Shown here piece after piece: positions 15,724 through 25,431 of a DNA stretch of 64,000 nt. Within the stretch, counting starts at the first letter, position 1, and every line of letters starts with the position of its first letter. The stretch is from assembly GCF_026107375.2 (NCBI RefSeq), contig NZ_JAPCIA010000001.1, forward strand, positions 1,550,001 through 1,614,000, in the 5' to 3' direction. A program made the position numbers and the translations under genes. Source of the DNA: Sphingomonas sp. BT-65 (lineage in GTDB: Bacteria; Pseudomonadota; Alphaproteobacteria; Sphingomonadales; Sphingomonadaceae). The notes beneath the pieces were generated by a model. It was not told the origin of the DNA. It was given only the letters and a program-made list of their open reading frames with translations, and ran no database searches.

Positions 15724-15937
15724 TCGAGGCAGACCGCGGCACAAACCGCCGAGGCCAGCTTGCAATGTTGGAATTGATTTGCTCGGCTCAGAGCGTGCCG
15801 CGACATTTGCGGCCCGCTCTTTGACATCGAGAATCATACGCCCGCGGCGCTTGACACGCCGCGCGACACCCCCTCAAATCGTCAACTTCCCCTCAGGGGC
15901 GTATCAACTTCGCTCATTTCGGGTAGGCACTGTCAAC
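15724..15937. other. non-coding gap between repeat copy 2 and the 5'-nucleotidase gene
   Basis: No convincing gene. It contains a 24-base sequence starting TTGCAATGTTGGAA (15760-15783), shared with 28650-28673, and several TTGAC/GTCAA motifs (15821, 15851, 15881, 15932). TTGACA at 15851 is followed after 17 bases by TCAAAT, a possible plus-strand promoter with no downstream plus-strand gene. Confidence 0.4.
15760..15783. repeat. 24-base dispersed repeat, copy 1
   Basis: Starts TTGCAATGTTGGAATTGATT. It differs from the copy at 28650-28673 at two adjacent positions (AT versus CC in the middle). Both copies are intergenic and lie downstream of CTCCCCC/GGGGGAG hairpins. Confidence 0.55.
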
Positions 15938-17674
15938 TTAACGCGGCGTCACGTCCTTGACCCGCCCCAATGCCGGGGGCTCCACCATCTGCCCCCGCGC
16001 AAACCATGCCTCCAGCGCGTCGAGGTCGAGCATTCCGCCCGCCACGTCCCTGCCCGCCTTGAACGCGCTGAACCCATCGCCGCCTCCACCGAGGAAGCTG
16101 TTCACCGTCACGCGATAGACCGCATCGTCGCGCAGCGGCTCGCCGCCCACCAGCGGCGCGATGATCCGCTGCCCCTCGGGCCTGGACAGATCGTAGCTGT
16201 AGGTGAGCCCCGCCGGGAACAGCAGCGCCGTGCCGTCGGCTTTGGCGAATTGCTGCTCCAGCACCGCGCGCAACTGCGCCCCGGTCATCTCCTTGACCTG
16301 CAGATTGTTCCCGAACGGCTGCACCGTATAGAGGTCGCCAAAGGTTACCCGGCCATCCGTCGGCGTGAGCGAGGCGCGCACTCCGCCCGGATTCATCAGC
16401 GCCACCTGCGCCCCGCTCGCCCGTGTCGCCGCAAGCTGCGAATCCGCGATCAGCAAGCCCAGCGGCGACTCCTTCATGTCGTCATTCTCGTCGCGCAGGA
16501 TCGGCCCGGACGCCCGGCCCACGACCCGCTTCGCCCGCGGCTCGGCGGCCGCGGCGTAGCGCGCGACATGCGCCGCGACCGCCGGATCGGCGGCGAAGGT
16601 CGGGAAGGCGGGCGCGGGCTTCACCGGCCCGGCGCTGCTCGTCACGCCGTCGCCCTGCACGATCACCTGGCGTGCGTCCTTGCCCACCACCCGCTTGGTC
16701 ACGGGATCGAAGCTCAGGTCGATGTCGGTCAGCATCACGCCATTGTTGCCTGCGCTGGTCAGCAGCAACGGCCTGGCGGGGTCGGTCGCGCCATAGTCGC
16801 AGATATAGGCGCGGTGCGTATGGCCCGACACGATCACGTCGATCGCCGGGGTCAGCCGCTTGGCGATGTCGACGATCGGCCCCGACAGGCCATCGCACTT
16901 GTCGGGCTGATCGGAGCGCGCGGGATAGCCGCCCTCGTGCACCAGCATCACCACCGCGTCGGCGCCCCTGGCCTTGAGGTCCGCCGCCAGCCGGTTCGCA
17001 GTGTCCGCCTCGTCGGCGAAGGTGATGCCCTTGATCCCCGCCGGATCGACATAGTTGCCGGTCAGTCGCGTCGTCAGCCCGATGAAGCCAATCGTCACCT
17101 TGCCCCGGCCGCTGCCGAAGCTGCGCAGCGCGGTGCCGGGGAACAGGCTGGTCCCATCCGCCTGGATCGTATTGCCGGCGAGATAGCTATAGGCCGCGCC
17201 CTTGAACGGCTCGATCTGGCACGGCTGGACCTTGGTCAGCTTGGCGCAGCCGCCCTGTTGGAGCCGCTTCAGTTCCTCGGCGCCGCGATCGAACTCGTGA
17301 TTGCCCGCGGCGTTGATCTCGAGCCCGGCCATGCTCAGCGCCTTGACCGTCGGCTCGTCGAGGAACAGCGACGAGACCAGCGGGCTCGCGCTGGTGAGGT
17401 CGCCTGCCGCGACCACCACGCTGTGCGCCGCCTTGGCCCTGAGCGACTTCACCGCACTGGCGAAATAGGCCGCGCCGCCCGCCGGCACCTTGACCACCGA
17501 TCCGTCCGGCGCCTGCACGTCAATCGCCCGCCCCGGCGTCTCGAGCGCGCCATGGAAGTCGTTGAAGGCGATGATCTTCACGGTCAGCGGCGCGCCCGCA
17601 GGCCCAGCCGCCCGCTGTTGCGCACAGCCAGCCAGCGCCAGCGCGCCCAGCGCCGCCAGAGTGATCCGCTTCAT
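15938..17674 (-). CDS. 5'-nucleotidase/metallophosphatase lipoprotein
   Basis: A 578-residue protein with a lipoprotein signal (LALAGC, Cys17). The N-terminal calcineurin-type domain has IIAFNDFHGALE, AAGDLTSASPL, NAAGNHEFDRG, and VIVSGHTHRAYIC, the two-metal ligands of UshA-like enzymes. The C-terminal 5'-nucleotidase domain has NPGGVRASLTP, FGDLYTVQPFGNNL and NSFLGGGGDGF. It should hydrolyse nucleotides or similar phosphate esters in the periplasm for scavenging. It has no close operon partner; murA starts the next block on the same strand upstream. Confidence 0.93.
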   Translation of the reverse strand: MKRITLAALGALALAGCAQQRAAGPAGAPLTVKIIAFNDFHGALETPGRAIDVQAPDGSVVKVPAGGAAYFASAVKSLRAKAAHSVVVAAGDLTSASPLVSSLFLDEPTVKALSMAGLEINAAGNHEFDRGAEELKRLQQGGCAKLTKVQPCQIEPFKGAAYSYLAGNTIQADGTSLFPGTALRSFGSGRGKVTIGFIGLTTRLTGNYVDPAGIKGITFADEADTANRLAADLKARGADAVVMLVHEGGYPARSDQPDKCDGLSGPIVDIAKRLTPAIDVIVSGHTHRAYICDYGATDPARPLLLTSAGNNGVMLTDIDLSFDPVTKRVVGKDARQVIVQGDGVTSSAGPVKPAPAFPTFAADPAVAAHVARYAAAAEPRAKRVVGRASGPILRDENDDMKESPLGLLIADSQLAATRASGAQVALMNPGGVRASLTPTDGRVTFGDLYTVQPFGNNLQVKEMTGAQLRAVLEQQFAKADGTALLFPAGLTYSYDLSRPEGQRIIAPLVGGEPLRDDAVYRVTVNSFLGGGGDGFSAFKAGRDVAGGMLDLDALEAWFARGQMVEPPALGRVKDVTPR

Positions 17675-17723
17675 CGATTAGCTCCCACGAGTCGTCTCGC
17701 GGCAGCGGATATCAGTCGTGGCG

Positions 17724-19007
17724 TCAGCCGTCACCGACGCGTTCGATGTCGGCACCGACGCCCTGAAGCTTCTCCTCCAGACGCTCGTAGCCGCGGTCGA
17801 GGTGATAGATGCGGCTGACCTGCGTCTCCCCCTCTGCGATCAGGCCCGCCAGGATCAGGCTCATCGACGCGCGCAGGTCGGTCGCCATCACCGGCGCGCC
17901 GACCAGCCGGTCCACGCCGCGCACCACCGCGGTGCGCCCGCTCACCGTGATGTCCGCCCCCATCCGCGCCAGCTCGGGCACGTGCATGTAGCGGTTCTCG
18001 AAGATCGTCTCGGTCAGCATGCTCGCGCCCTGGGCCTTGCACAGCATGGCCATGAACTGCGCCTGCATGTCGGTCGCGAACCCCGGATAGGGCGCGGTCG
18101 AAAGGGTCAGCGGCTTCAATGCTCCGTTCGCGGCGACTCGCACGCCGCCCGCCTTCTCCTCCACCGTCACGCCCGCCTCGACCAGCGCGTCGAGCGTCGC
18201 GCGCATGTCGTCGGCCTTCGCCCCTTCGAGCAGCACGTCGCCGCCGGTGATCGCCGCGGCGCAAGCATAGCTGCCGGCCTCGATCCGGTCCGGCATCACC
18301 TTGTAAGTCGCGCCGTGCAGCCGTTCGCGGCCCTCGATCGTCAGCGTCTCGCTGCCGATGCCGTGGATCGACCCGCCCATCGCCACGAGGAGGTTGCACA
18401 GATCGACGATCTCGGGCTCGCGCGCAGCATTCTCGAGCACTGTCGTGCCCTTGGCGGTCGCCGCCGCCATCAGCGCATTCTCGGTCGCGCCCACCGACAC
18501 CACCGGGAAGCGATAGCGTCCACCCGCCAGCCGCCCGCCCGGCGCGGTCGCCTTGACGTAACCCGCGGCCAGCTCGATCTCGGCGCCCATCGCCTCCAGC
18601 GCCTTCAAGTGCAGGTCGATCGGCCGGTTGCCGATCGCGCAGCCGCCGGGCAGCGACACCGTCGCCTCGCCCGCGCGGCCGAGCAGCGGCCCCAGCACCA
18701 GGATCGACGCGCGCATCTTGCGCACGATGTCATAGGGCGCGACCGTCGAGGTGAGGCGCGAGGCGCGCACGGTGAGCACCCGCCCGAAATCATTGGGCCG
18801 CGTCCCCTCGATCGCGGTCGACGCGCCGAGCTCGTTGAGCAAATGCCCGAAGCCGTCGGCATCGGCGAGCCGCGGCAGGTTGCGCAGCGTCAGCGGCTCG
18901 TCGGTGAGCAGCGCGCAGGGCATCAATGCGAGCGCCGAATTCTTTGCGCCCGAGATCGCGATTTTACCGGAAAGGCGCTTGCCGCCGCGAATGAGGATAC
19001 GGTCCAT
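17724..19007 (-). CDS. murA: UDP-N-acetylglucosamine 1-carboxyvinyltransferase
   Basis: A 427-residue MurA transferring enolpyruvate from PEP to UDP-GlcNAc, the first committed step of peptidoglycan synthesis in the cytoplasm. [17 protein letters not shown] near the start holds the conserved Lys-Asn; [16 protein letters not shown] holds the catalytic Cys (about residue 123), the fosfomycin target; the C-terminus has [17 protein letters not shown]. Having Cys rather than Asp predicts fosfomycin sensitivity at the target level. Length is standard. Confidence 0.97.
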   Translation of the reverse strand: MDRILIRGGKRLSGKIAISGAKNSALALMPCALLTDEPLTLRNLPRLADADGFGHLLNELGASTAIEGTRPNDFGRVLTVRASRLTSTVAPYDIVRKMRASILVLGPLLGRAGEATVSLPGGCAIGNRPIDLHLKALEAMGAEIELAAGYVKATAPGGRLAGGRYRFPVVSVGATENALMAAATAKGTTVLENAAREPEIVDLCNLLVAMGGSIHGIGSETLTIEGRERLHGATYKVMPDRIEAGSYACAAAITGGDVLLEGAKADDMRATLDALVEAGVTVEEKAGGVRVAANGALKPLTLSTAPYPGFATDMQAQFMAMLCKAQGASMLTETIFENRYMHVPELARMGADITVSGRTAVVRGVDRLVGAPVMATDLRASMSLILAGLIAEGETQVSRIYHLDRGYERLEEKLQGVGADIERVGDG

Positions 19008-19081
19008 TCGCGGGCTTCTACCGACTCGCGGGCCGGGCGCAAGCGCCGCTGGCGGTCAACGGGCCCCGGCGTGAACCGCGC

Positions 19082-19444
19082 TCACGCCTTCTCCAGCGTG
19101 CATTGCAGCGGGTGCTGGTTCTGGCGCGCGAAATCGATGACCTGCGCGACCTTGGTCTCGGCGACTTCGTAGCTGAACACCCCGCACACCCCGACGCCGC
19201 GCTGGTGGACATGGAGCATCACGCGCGTCGCCTCTTCCATGTCCATCTTGAAGAAACGCTGCAGCACCAGCACGACGAACTCCATCGGCGTGTAGTCGTC
19301 ATTGAGCATCAGCACGCGATAGGGCGTCGGCTTCTTGGTCTTGGCGCGGGTGCGCGTGGCGACGCCGGTGGCGGAGCCGCCATCGGCATCATCGTCGCGG
19401 TCGGCATCGTCTGCCATGAGGAGCGGTTGGGGCGGCACTGTCAT
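19082..19444 (-). CDS. clpS: ATP-dependent Clp protease adaptor ClpS
   Basis: About 120 residues. The core [49 protein letters not shown] is the ClpS N-degron-binding fold, including the Asn-Asp-Asp and Met/His residues that hold N-terminal hydrophobic residues. ClpS delivers N-end-rule substrates to ClpAP. The first ~40 residues are acidic and variable. Starts at 19489, 19444 and 19417 are all possible; 19444 is chosen for length, but none has a strong ribosome site. Confidence 0.92.
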   Translation of the reverse strand: MTVPPQPLLMADDADRDDDADGGSATGVATRTRAKTKKPTPYRVLMLNDDYTPMEFVVLVLQRFFKMDMEEATRVMLHVHQRGVGVCGVFSYEVAETKVAQVIDFARQNQHPLQCTLEKA

Positions 19445-19518
19445 GAGGACTTCAAAAATATGGCAGCCGGGAATCGAGGGCAAGGGCACTAACCGCGAAT
19501 TTCGGGGACTGCAGGCGA

Positions 19519-19548
19519 GAAAAAGGGCGGCCGCTTGCGCGACCGCCC
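19519..19548 (-). terminator. intrinsic terminator of the phasin gene
   Basis: Read on the minus strand, GGGCGGTCGC, loop GCAA, GCGGCCGCCC, then TTTTTCTC. The 10-bp stem has one T-G pair and a GNRA-type tetraloop. It lies about 25 bases after the phasin stop. Confidence 0.88.
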
Positions 19549-19573
19549 CACTTGTTCCGATCCGAGCGATGGC

Positions 19574-20323
19574 TCAGGCCGCGGTCTTCACCTTCTCGAC
19601 GGCAACCGCGAAGCGGTTCGAGACCGGCTGCGCGGCGTCGCCGGCGAGCTTGATGAACGCTTCGGTGTTCTTCGAGGTCTCGGCAACCAGCGAGTCGAAC
19701 GTCGAGCGGGCATAGTCGCTCTGCAGCTTGAAGAAGTCGGCGGGCGACTTGACGGCCGCCAGGCTCTTCAGCGTCGCGGTCGCGTTCTCGAACGACTTGC
19801 GGCTGTACTCGGCGGCGTCCTGGCCCAGGGCCTCGAAGCCCTTGGCAGCGATCTTGCCGCTCTCGACGAGCGCTTCGACATTGCCCTTGGCGAAGTCGGT
19901 GAACTCACCGGCGAGCTTGGTGTTCTTCTCCACCGCAGCCTTGGCGCGGTCGTTGAAGTCGGCGAAAAACGCCTGGGTCTTCTCGATCGTGGTTTCCATG
20001 ATGTCAGTTCCCTTGGTTGCGGTGTCCGCCATCTGCGGGGCGGTGTCCTTAATGATCTCGGCGACGGGCGCGGCGGCTTCCGCGAACGTCTCGGCTGCAG
20101 TCTGCGTAACTTCCGAAACGGTTTCCGCGGTGACCTGGGCGATCTCCGCGACCGGTTCGGCAACGATCACCGGCTTTGCCGCCTCGACGACCGGGGCCGG
20201 TGCGGCCTCGGGCTTCGGAGCGGCGGTCTTCTTCGCGACAGGTGCAGCCGCCTTGGGCTTCACCGGAGCGGGGGTCTTGGCGGCCGGCTTCTTCGCGCCG
20301 GTTCCGGGAGCCTTGCTGGCCAT
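19574..20323 (-). CDS. phasin family protein
   Basis: A 249-residue PHA-granule surface protein. Residues ~1-45 are Lys/Ala/Pro-rich (KKPAAKTPAPVKPKAA), like histone-H1-type tails of PhaF; residues ~45-105 are Ala/Glu/Val-rich heptad-like; the C-terminal half (EKTQAFFADFNDRAKAAVEK, DAAEYSRKSFENATATLKSL, DFFKLQSDYARSTFDSLVAETSK) is the Phasin_2-type helical domain that coats granules. It lies downstream of phaC on the same strand with a terminator after it, so the two are probably functionally linked. GAGGA precedes the ATG. Confidence 0.9.
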   Translation of the reverse strand: MASKAPGTGAKKPAAKTPAPVKPKAAAPVAKKTAAPKPEAAPAPVVEAAKPVIVAEPVAEIAQVTAETVSEVTQTAAETFAEAAAPVAEIIKDTAPQMADTATKGTDIMETTIEKTQAFFADFNDRAKAAVEKNTKLAGEFTDFAKGNVEALVESGKIAAKGFEALGQDAAEYSRKSFENATATLKSLAAVKSPADFFKLQSDYARSTFDSLVAETSKNTEAFIKLAGDAAQPVSNRFAVAVEKVKTAA

Positions 20324-20414
20324 ATGCGGTCCTCGCAGCGATTGTTGCGACGCAGCATATACGTGGTTAGCGAGACAGTTTCAAGACGCTTTTTGTGCAG
20401 TGCACAATAATCCT

Positions 20415-22256
20415 CTACCGGGCTCTGGCATAGCTTCCGGGAGCGTCACCAAGTTCCTGATTATGCTTTGGAATACGCGCACCTTTAGCCGGCACCCGCG
20501 CGCCATCGAGCGCGTCGATCCAGCCGATCCAATCGGGCCACCAGCTGCCCTTGGTTTCCGTCGCACCCGCAACAAACTCGTCGAGCGTTGCCGCCGGTTC
20601 GTCGTTGGTCCAATATTGATATTTGCCCGCCGCCGGCGGATTCACCACCCCGGCGATATGCCCGGATCCGGCGAGCACGAAGCGCATCGGCCCCGCGAAA
20701 TGGCTGGTCATCTTCCATACGCTGCGGGCCGGCGCGATATGGTCCTCGCGGCCCGCCTGGATATAGGCGGGCACCATCACCTTGCTCAGGTCAACCGCCG
20801 TCCCGCCGATGCTCAATGCGCCCGCCTGCGCCAGCAGATTGTCGCGATACAGGTCGGACAGATAGCTCGCATGCCATTTGGCGGGCAGGTTGGTGACGTC
20901 CGAATTCCAGTGCAGCAGGTCGAACGGCACATAATCCTCGCCGAGCAGATAGTTGCTCGTGACATAGTTCCAGATCAGGTCGCGCCCGCGCAGCAGGTTG
21001 AAGGTCGCGGCCATATAGCGCCCGTCGAGGAATCCCTCGGTGGTCAGCGACTGGATCAGTGCGAGCTGCTCGTCGTCGACGAAGACGTTGAGGTCGCCCG
21101 CCTCGCTGAAATCGACCTGCGCGGTGAAGAAGGTCGCGCTCCTGACCTTGCCGGCCTGCCCCCGCGCGGCGAGCACCGCCAGCGTGGCGGCCAGCGTGGT
21201 GCCCGCAACGCAATAGCCGATCGCATGCACCGCCTCGACGCCAAGCAGCTCGCGCACCGTGTCGATCGCATCGATCTGGCCGCGCTCGACATAGTCGTCC
21301 CACACCACATCGGCCATCGACGCGTCGGCCGACTTCCACGACACCACGAACACGGTCAGCCCCTGCTCCACCGCCCAGCGGATGAAGCTCTTCTCGGGGC
21401 TGAGATCGAGGATGTAGAAGCGGTTGATCCAGGGCGGGAAGATCACCAGCGGCGTCTCGAACACCGTCTCGGTCGTCGGCGAATATTGGATCAGCTCGTA
21501 GAGCGGCGTGCGCTTGACCACCTTGCCCGGCGTGGTCGCGATGTTCCTGCCGACCTCGAACACGCCCTCGGCGGTCTGGGTCATCTGCCCCCTGCCGAGA
21601 TCCTTGAGCATATGGGCGAGGCCCTTGAGCAAATTCTCGCCCTTGGTCTCGATCGTCCGCTCGAGCACCAGCGGGTTGGTCGCGGGGAAGTTCGACGGGC
21701 TCATCGCGTCAATGAAGCCCTGGGTCACGAAGCGCAGCTGCTCCCGCTGCTTCGGCGTCACCCCCTCGATCGTCTCGACGCCCTTGAGCAGGTGGCGCGA
21801 GAGGGTGAAATAGCTCTGCCGGATGAAGTCGAACACCGGCTGCTCGCGCCATTGCGGCGCCTTGAAGCGCTTGTCGCGCGCCTGTTCGGGCGTCTCCTCG
21901 AACGGCGCCGCCTTGGCGGGATCGAGGAAGCGCTGCCACAGAGCCATCGTGTCCGCCCAGAAGTCGGCGCCGGCGCGCATCGCGGCGGCGGGATCGAGCG
22001 GCGACGCGGCGGGCAAGGGCGGCGCCTTGGCGACGAGATCCAGGCCCTGCTCCATCATCATCTGCTGGGCACGGCCGAGCACCCAGGTCCAGTGCTGAAG
22101 CTCCTCCAGCGTCGGCGCCGCGGTGCCTTCCTGCGCCCCAGCTTCGGGAGCAGGAGAAGATTGGCGTTCGGTCTTCGGCTTTTTCGCCGCGGGCTGGCGG
22201 GGCTTGGCAGTCTTCGCGGCCTTGGGTGTCGCCGTCTTTTTCTTTTCCGCCGCCAC
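20415..22256 (-). CDS. phaC: class I poly(R)-hydroxyalkanoic acid synthase
   Basis: About 613 residues. It polymerises (R)-hydroxyacyl-CoA into PHA at the granule. The lipase-like box GYCVAG holds the catalytic Cys (codon 21210-21212, residue ~349); REDHIAPARS holds the catalytic Asp and GSGHIAGVVNPP the His. Length and the N-terminal domain fit class I. GTG at 22256 (giving MAAEKKKT) is preferred over GTG 22274, because AGGAGAGG lies 4 bases before it. The first ~35 residues are strongly Lys/Ala/Pro-rich, an unusual basic tail like that of the neighbouring phasin. Confidence 0.95.
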   Translation of the reverse strand: MAAEKKKTATPKAAKTAKPRQPAAKKPKTERQSSPAPEAGAQEGTAAPTLEELQHWTWVLGRAQQMMMEQGLDLVAKAPPLPAASPLDPAAAMRAGADFWADTMALWQRFLDPAKAAPFEETPEQARDKRFKAPQWREQPVFDFIRQSYFTLSRHLLKGVETIEGVTPKQREQLRFVTQGFIDAMSPSNFPATNPLVLERTIETKGENLLKGLAHMLKDLGRGQMTQTAEGVFEVGRNIATTPGKVVKRTPLYELIQYSPTTETVFETPLVIFPPWINRFYILDLSPEKSFIRWAVEQGLTVFVVSWKSADASMADVVWDDYVERGQIDAIDTVRELLGVEAVHAIGYCVAGTTLAATLAVLAARGQAGKVRSATFFTAQVDFSEAGDLNVFVDDEQLALIQSLTTEGFLDGRYMAATFNLLRGRDLIWNYVTSNYLLGEDYVPFDLLHWNSDVTNLPAKWHASYLSDLYRDNLLAQAGALSIGGTAVDLSKVMVPAYIQAGREDHIAPARSVWKMTSHFAGPMRFVLAGSGHIAGVVNPPAAGKYQYWTNDEPAATLDEFVAGATETKGSWWPDWIGWIDALDGARVPAKGARIPKHNQELGDAPGSYARAR

Positions 22257-22345
22257 TCGCCTCTCCTCTGGCACCCCTGCCTGGTCCCTGTATAACGGCT
22301 CCGCGCATCCCGCGCGACCTCAAGAGGAGCTCACCGAGAAATACG

Positions 22346-23551
22346 ATGTCCGAGGAATTCTACCGCATCAAGCGCCTGCCGCCCTACGTCATCGCCGAAG
22401 TCAACGGCATGCGGGCAGCAGCACGTGCGGCGGGCGAGGACATCATCGATCTCGGCATGGGCAATCCCGATCTGCCCCCGCCCCAGCACGTCATCGACAA
22501 ATTGTGCGAGGTCGCGCAGAAGCCTTCGGCGCACGGCTATTCGCAGTCCAAGGGCATCCCCGGCCTGCGCCGCGCCCAGGCCAATTATTATGCTCGCCGC
22601 TTCGGGGTCGATGTCGATCCCGAGAGCGAGGTCGTCGTCACCATGGGATCGAAGGAAGGGCTCGCCAGCCTCGCCACCGCGATCACCGCGCCGGGCGACG
22701 TGATCCTCGCGCCCAATCCGAGCTATCCGATCCACACCTTCGGCTTCATCATCGCGGGCGCGACGATCCGCGCGGTGCCGACCACCCCGGACGAGCGCTA
22801 TTTCGAGAGCCTCGAGCGGGCGATGAGCTTCACCGTGCCGCGGCCGAGCATCCTCGTCGTCAACTATCCATCGAACCCGACCGCGGAGACGGTGGATCTC
22901 GCCTTCTACGAGCGGCTGGTGGCGTGGGCGAAGGACAACAAGGTCTGGATCATCTCCGACCTCGCCTATTCCGAGCTCTATTACGACGGCAAGCCGACCG
23001 TCTCGATCCTGCAGGTCAAGGGCGCCAAGGACGTCGCGATCGAGTTCACCTCGCTCTCCAAGACCTATTCGATGGCCGGCTGGCGGATCGGCTTCGCGGT
23101 GGGCAACAAGCAGCTCATCGCGGCGATGACGCGGGTGAAGTCGTATCTCGATTACGGCGCCTTCACCCCCGTCCAGGCGGCCGCCTGCGCCGCACTCAAC
23201 GGGCCGCAGGACATCGTCGAGACGAACCGCGAACTCTATCACAAGCGCCGCGACGTGCTGGTCGAGAGCTTCGGCCGAGCGGGATGGGACATCCCCTCAC
23301 CCGCCGCGTCGATGTTCGCCTGGGCACCGCTGCCGCCTGCGCTCGCGCATCTCGGCAGCCTCGAATTCTCCAAGCAGCTGCTCACGCACGCCAAGGTCGC
23401 GGTCGCGCCGGGCGTCGGTTACGGCGAGAATGGCGAGGGGTTCGTGCGCATCGCGCTGGTCGAGAACGAGCAGCGCCTGCGCCAGGCGGCGCGGAACGTG
23501 CGCAAATATCTGGTGTCGATGGGTGTCAACACCGGCGCGAAGACGGCCTGA
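22346..23551 (+). CDS. alaC: alanine transaminase AlaC (class I/II aminotransferase)
   Basis: A 401-residue PLP enzyme very like E. coli AlaC throughout: FYRIKRLPPYV at the start, IDLGMGNPDLPPP, HGYSQSKGIPGLRRA, PNPSYPIHTFG, NYPSNPTAETVDL, and the PLP lysine in SLSKTYSMAGWRIGF. AlaC interconverts pyruvate/glutamate with alanine/2-oxoglutarate. Relatives in this fold include LL-diaminopimelate aminotransferase, which is the main alternative. It is divergent from phaC, with 89 bases between the chosen starts. Confidence 0.9.
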   Translation: MSEEFYRIKRLPPYVIAEVNGMRAAARAAGEDIIDLGMGNPDLPPPQHVIDKLCEVAQKPSAHGYSQSKGIPGLRRAQANYYARRFGVDVDPESEVVVTMGSKEGLASLATAITAPGDVILAPNPSYPIHTFGFIIAGATIRAVPTTPDERYFESLERAMSFTVPRPSILVVNYPSNPTAETVDLAFYERLVAWAKDNKVWIISDLAYSELYYDGKPTVSILQVKGAKDVAIEFTSLSKTYSMAGWRIGFAVGNKQLIAAMTRVKSYLDYGAFTPVQAAACAALNGPQDIVETNRELYHKRRDVLVESFGRAGWDIPSPAASMFAWAPLPPALAHLGSLEFSKQLLTHAKVAVAPGVGYGENGEGFVRIALVENEQRLRQAARNVRKYLVSMGVNTGAKTA

Positions 23552-23559
23552 CCGCGATC

Positions 23560-23598
23560 GGACGCGAAGGCATCGGTTTTCGACCCGCCTTCGCGTCC
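23560..23598 (+). terminator. hairpin downstream of alaC
   Basis: GGACGCGAAGGC (23560-23571) pairs perfectly with GCCTTCGCGTCC (23587-23598), a 12-bp stem 9 bases after the alaC stop. There is no T-tract, so termination is likely but not certain. Confidence 0.5.
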
Positions 23599-23652
23599 GC
23601 TGAAACTCTGGTGTCAACCCGGTCTTAACGCCGCCCGTCTAGGGACGGGGAG

Positions 23653-25428
23653 ATGGTTCAGCTTGCCCGAACCGGCCGGAGTGCGCTCGTCATGGGCGGC
23701 GTGGGCGTCGCCTATTTCGCGCTCGCGCTCGCCGCGATCTCGTTCACGCGTCTCAGCGACAATGTCGCGCTGCTCTGGCTCGCCAACGCGACGCTGCTTG
23801 CGGCGCTCTGCACGCGCCCCTCGCGCGAGCATCTCCGGCTGCTGCTGGTCGCGGCGGTGGGCTCGTGCGCGGCGACGATGGTCATATCCCCCTTCGCTCC
23901 GCTCGCGCCGATCTTCGTCGTCGCCAATCTCAGCGAGGCGTTCCTCGGCTGGAAGCTGCTCGGCTATCTGGGCCAGGCACGCGGCGTATTCCTGCGGCTG
24001 CGGTCGATTCCTGCCTTCGTCCTCGCCGCGGGCTTCATCGCACCCGCCGCCAGCGGCGTGATCGCCAGCCTCACCTTGTGGCTCGCGCGCGGTGTCGAGC
24101 CGTCCTTCACCTGGACCAACTGGATGATTGGCCACGGCCTCGGCATCCTGATCGGCACGCCGGTCGCGCTGCTTGCGCTTGGCGGCCGCAATTATTGGGA
24201 GGGGCTGACGCGCCGGTTCGATGTCGCTAGCTTCGTCCTGGTGATGGCCAGCGTGGTCGCCGTCGTCTCGGTGACCTTCTCCCAGAGCAGGCTACCCTTG
24301 CTGTTTCTTCCGATCCTGCCCGCGATCATCGCCACCGCGATGTTCCGGTTCGCGGGCGCCGCGCTCAGCGTGTTCGCGATCGCGGTGATCGGCGCCATCT
24401 ACACCATGGCCGGTCATGGGCCGGTGGAGCTCGTGGAGGGCAGCCAGGCGGTTCATCTGCAATTCTTCCAATTCTATATCGGCATCATCTTCCTGATCGC
24501 GCTGCCGTTCGCGACGCTGATGGCGGAGAACCGGCGGCTCGCCGACGCCGTCGCGGCGAGCGAGGCGCGCTACCGGATGATCGCGGACAACGCCTCGGAC
24601 GCAATGTTGACGCTCGACCCCTGGGGCACGATCCGCTTTGCCTCGCCCGCCGTGCGCGAACTCACCGGCCTCGAGCCGCTGGCACTGATCGGCCGCAACG
24701 CGCTGAGCCTTATCGCGGAGGAGGATCGCGAGCGCGTGCGCACGGTCCATCTCGCCGCGCTCGCCGCACCCGATTCGACCCATCGCGTCGAATATCGCGG
24801 TTTCGTCGCCGGTGGCGCGACGCGCTGGTTCGAGACCACCGCGCGCGCCGTCGCGAAGGAGAATGGCCGGATCGCCAGCATCGTCAGCGTCGTCCGCGAC
24901 CTCAGCCTGCAAAAGGCGCGCGAAGCCGATCTCGAGCGCCAGGCGACGACCGATCCGATGACCGGTGTGCTCAACCGCCGCGCCTTCCAGCAGCGGCTGG
25001 ACGAAATCCCGCCGCGTGACTTCGGTCATGTCGGAACGCTGGCCGTGCTCGACCTCGATCACTTCAAGCGAGTGAATGACCGGCTGGGCCATGCCGCCGG
25101 CGACGCCGCATTGCTCAGTTTCGCGGATGTGATGCGCGCGAACCTGCGCGGGGAGGACGTGATCGCGCGGCTGGGCGGCGAGGAGTTCGCCATCCTCTTC
25201 CCCACGCTTTCCGCATCGGCCGCGCTGGCCGCTTGCGAGCGGCTGCGCCACGCGCTGGAGACCACGGACATCGCGACAGGAGCGGGCAGTTTCCGCGTCA
25301 CGGTGAGCATCGGGCTCGCGCCGATGCATGCCAACGTGCCCGCCGACGAACTGATGCGCCGCGCCGACGCCGCGCTCTACCGCGCCAAGGCGGCAGGGCG
25401 GAACCGCACCGTGCTTGCGGACAAATGA
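23653..25428 (+). CDS. diguanylate cyclase with MASE1, PAS and GGDEF domains
   Basis: A 591-residue membrane sensor. Residues ~1-295 hold about eight hydrophobic helices of the MASE1 type (LLWLANATLLAALC, NWMIGHGLGILIGTPVALL). A PAS domain follows (about 305-425, YRMIADNASDAMLTLDPWG). The C-terminal GGDEF domain (about 435-590) has ATTDPMTGVLNRRAF, LDLDHFKRVND and an intact active-site GGEEF, so it should make cyclic di-GMP from GTP. No EAL domain follows. The ligand sensed by MASE1 is unknown. GGGGAG is directly adjacent to the ATG, so a slightly later start cannot be excluded. Confidence 0.92.
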   Translation: MVQLARTGRSALVMGGVGVAYFALALAAISFTRLSDNVALLWLANATLLAALCTRPSREHLRLLLVAAVGSCAATMVISPFAPLAPIFVVANLSEAFLGWKLLGYLGQARGVFLRLRSIPAFVLAAGFIAPAASGVIASLTLWLARGVEPSFTWTNWMIGHGLGILIGTPVALLALGGRNYWEGLTRRFDVASFVLVMASVVAVVSVTFSQSRLPLLFLPILPAIIATAMFRFAGAALSVFAIAVIGAIYTMAGHGPVELVEGSQAVHLQFFQFYIGIIFLIALPFATLMAENRRLADAVAASEARYRMIADNASDAMLTLDPWGTIRFASPAVRELTGLEPLALIGRNALSLIAEEDRERVRTVHLAALAAPDSTHRVEYRGFVAGGATRWFETTARAVAKENGRIASIVSVVRDLSLQKAREADLERQATTDPMTGVLNRRAFQQRLDEIPPRDFGHVGTLAVLDLDHFKRVNDRLGHAAGDAALLSFADVMRANLRGEDVIARLGGEEFAILFPTLSASAALAACERLRHALETTDIATGAGSFRVTVSIGLAPMHANVPADELMRRADAALYRAKAAGRNRTVLADK

Positions 25429-25431
25429 GCC

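Noticed and set aside
15599..17818. A 739-codon plus-strand frame opposite the 5'-nucleotidase
   Set aside because: Begins inside a repeat element and runs antisense to a well-supported lipoprotein gene; no family features.
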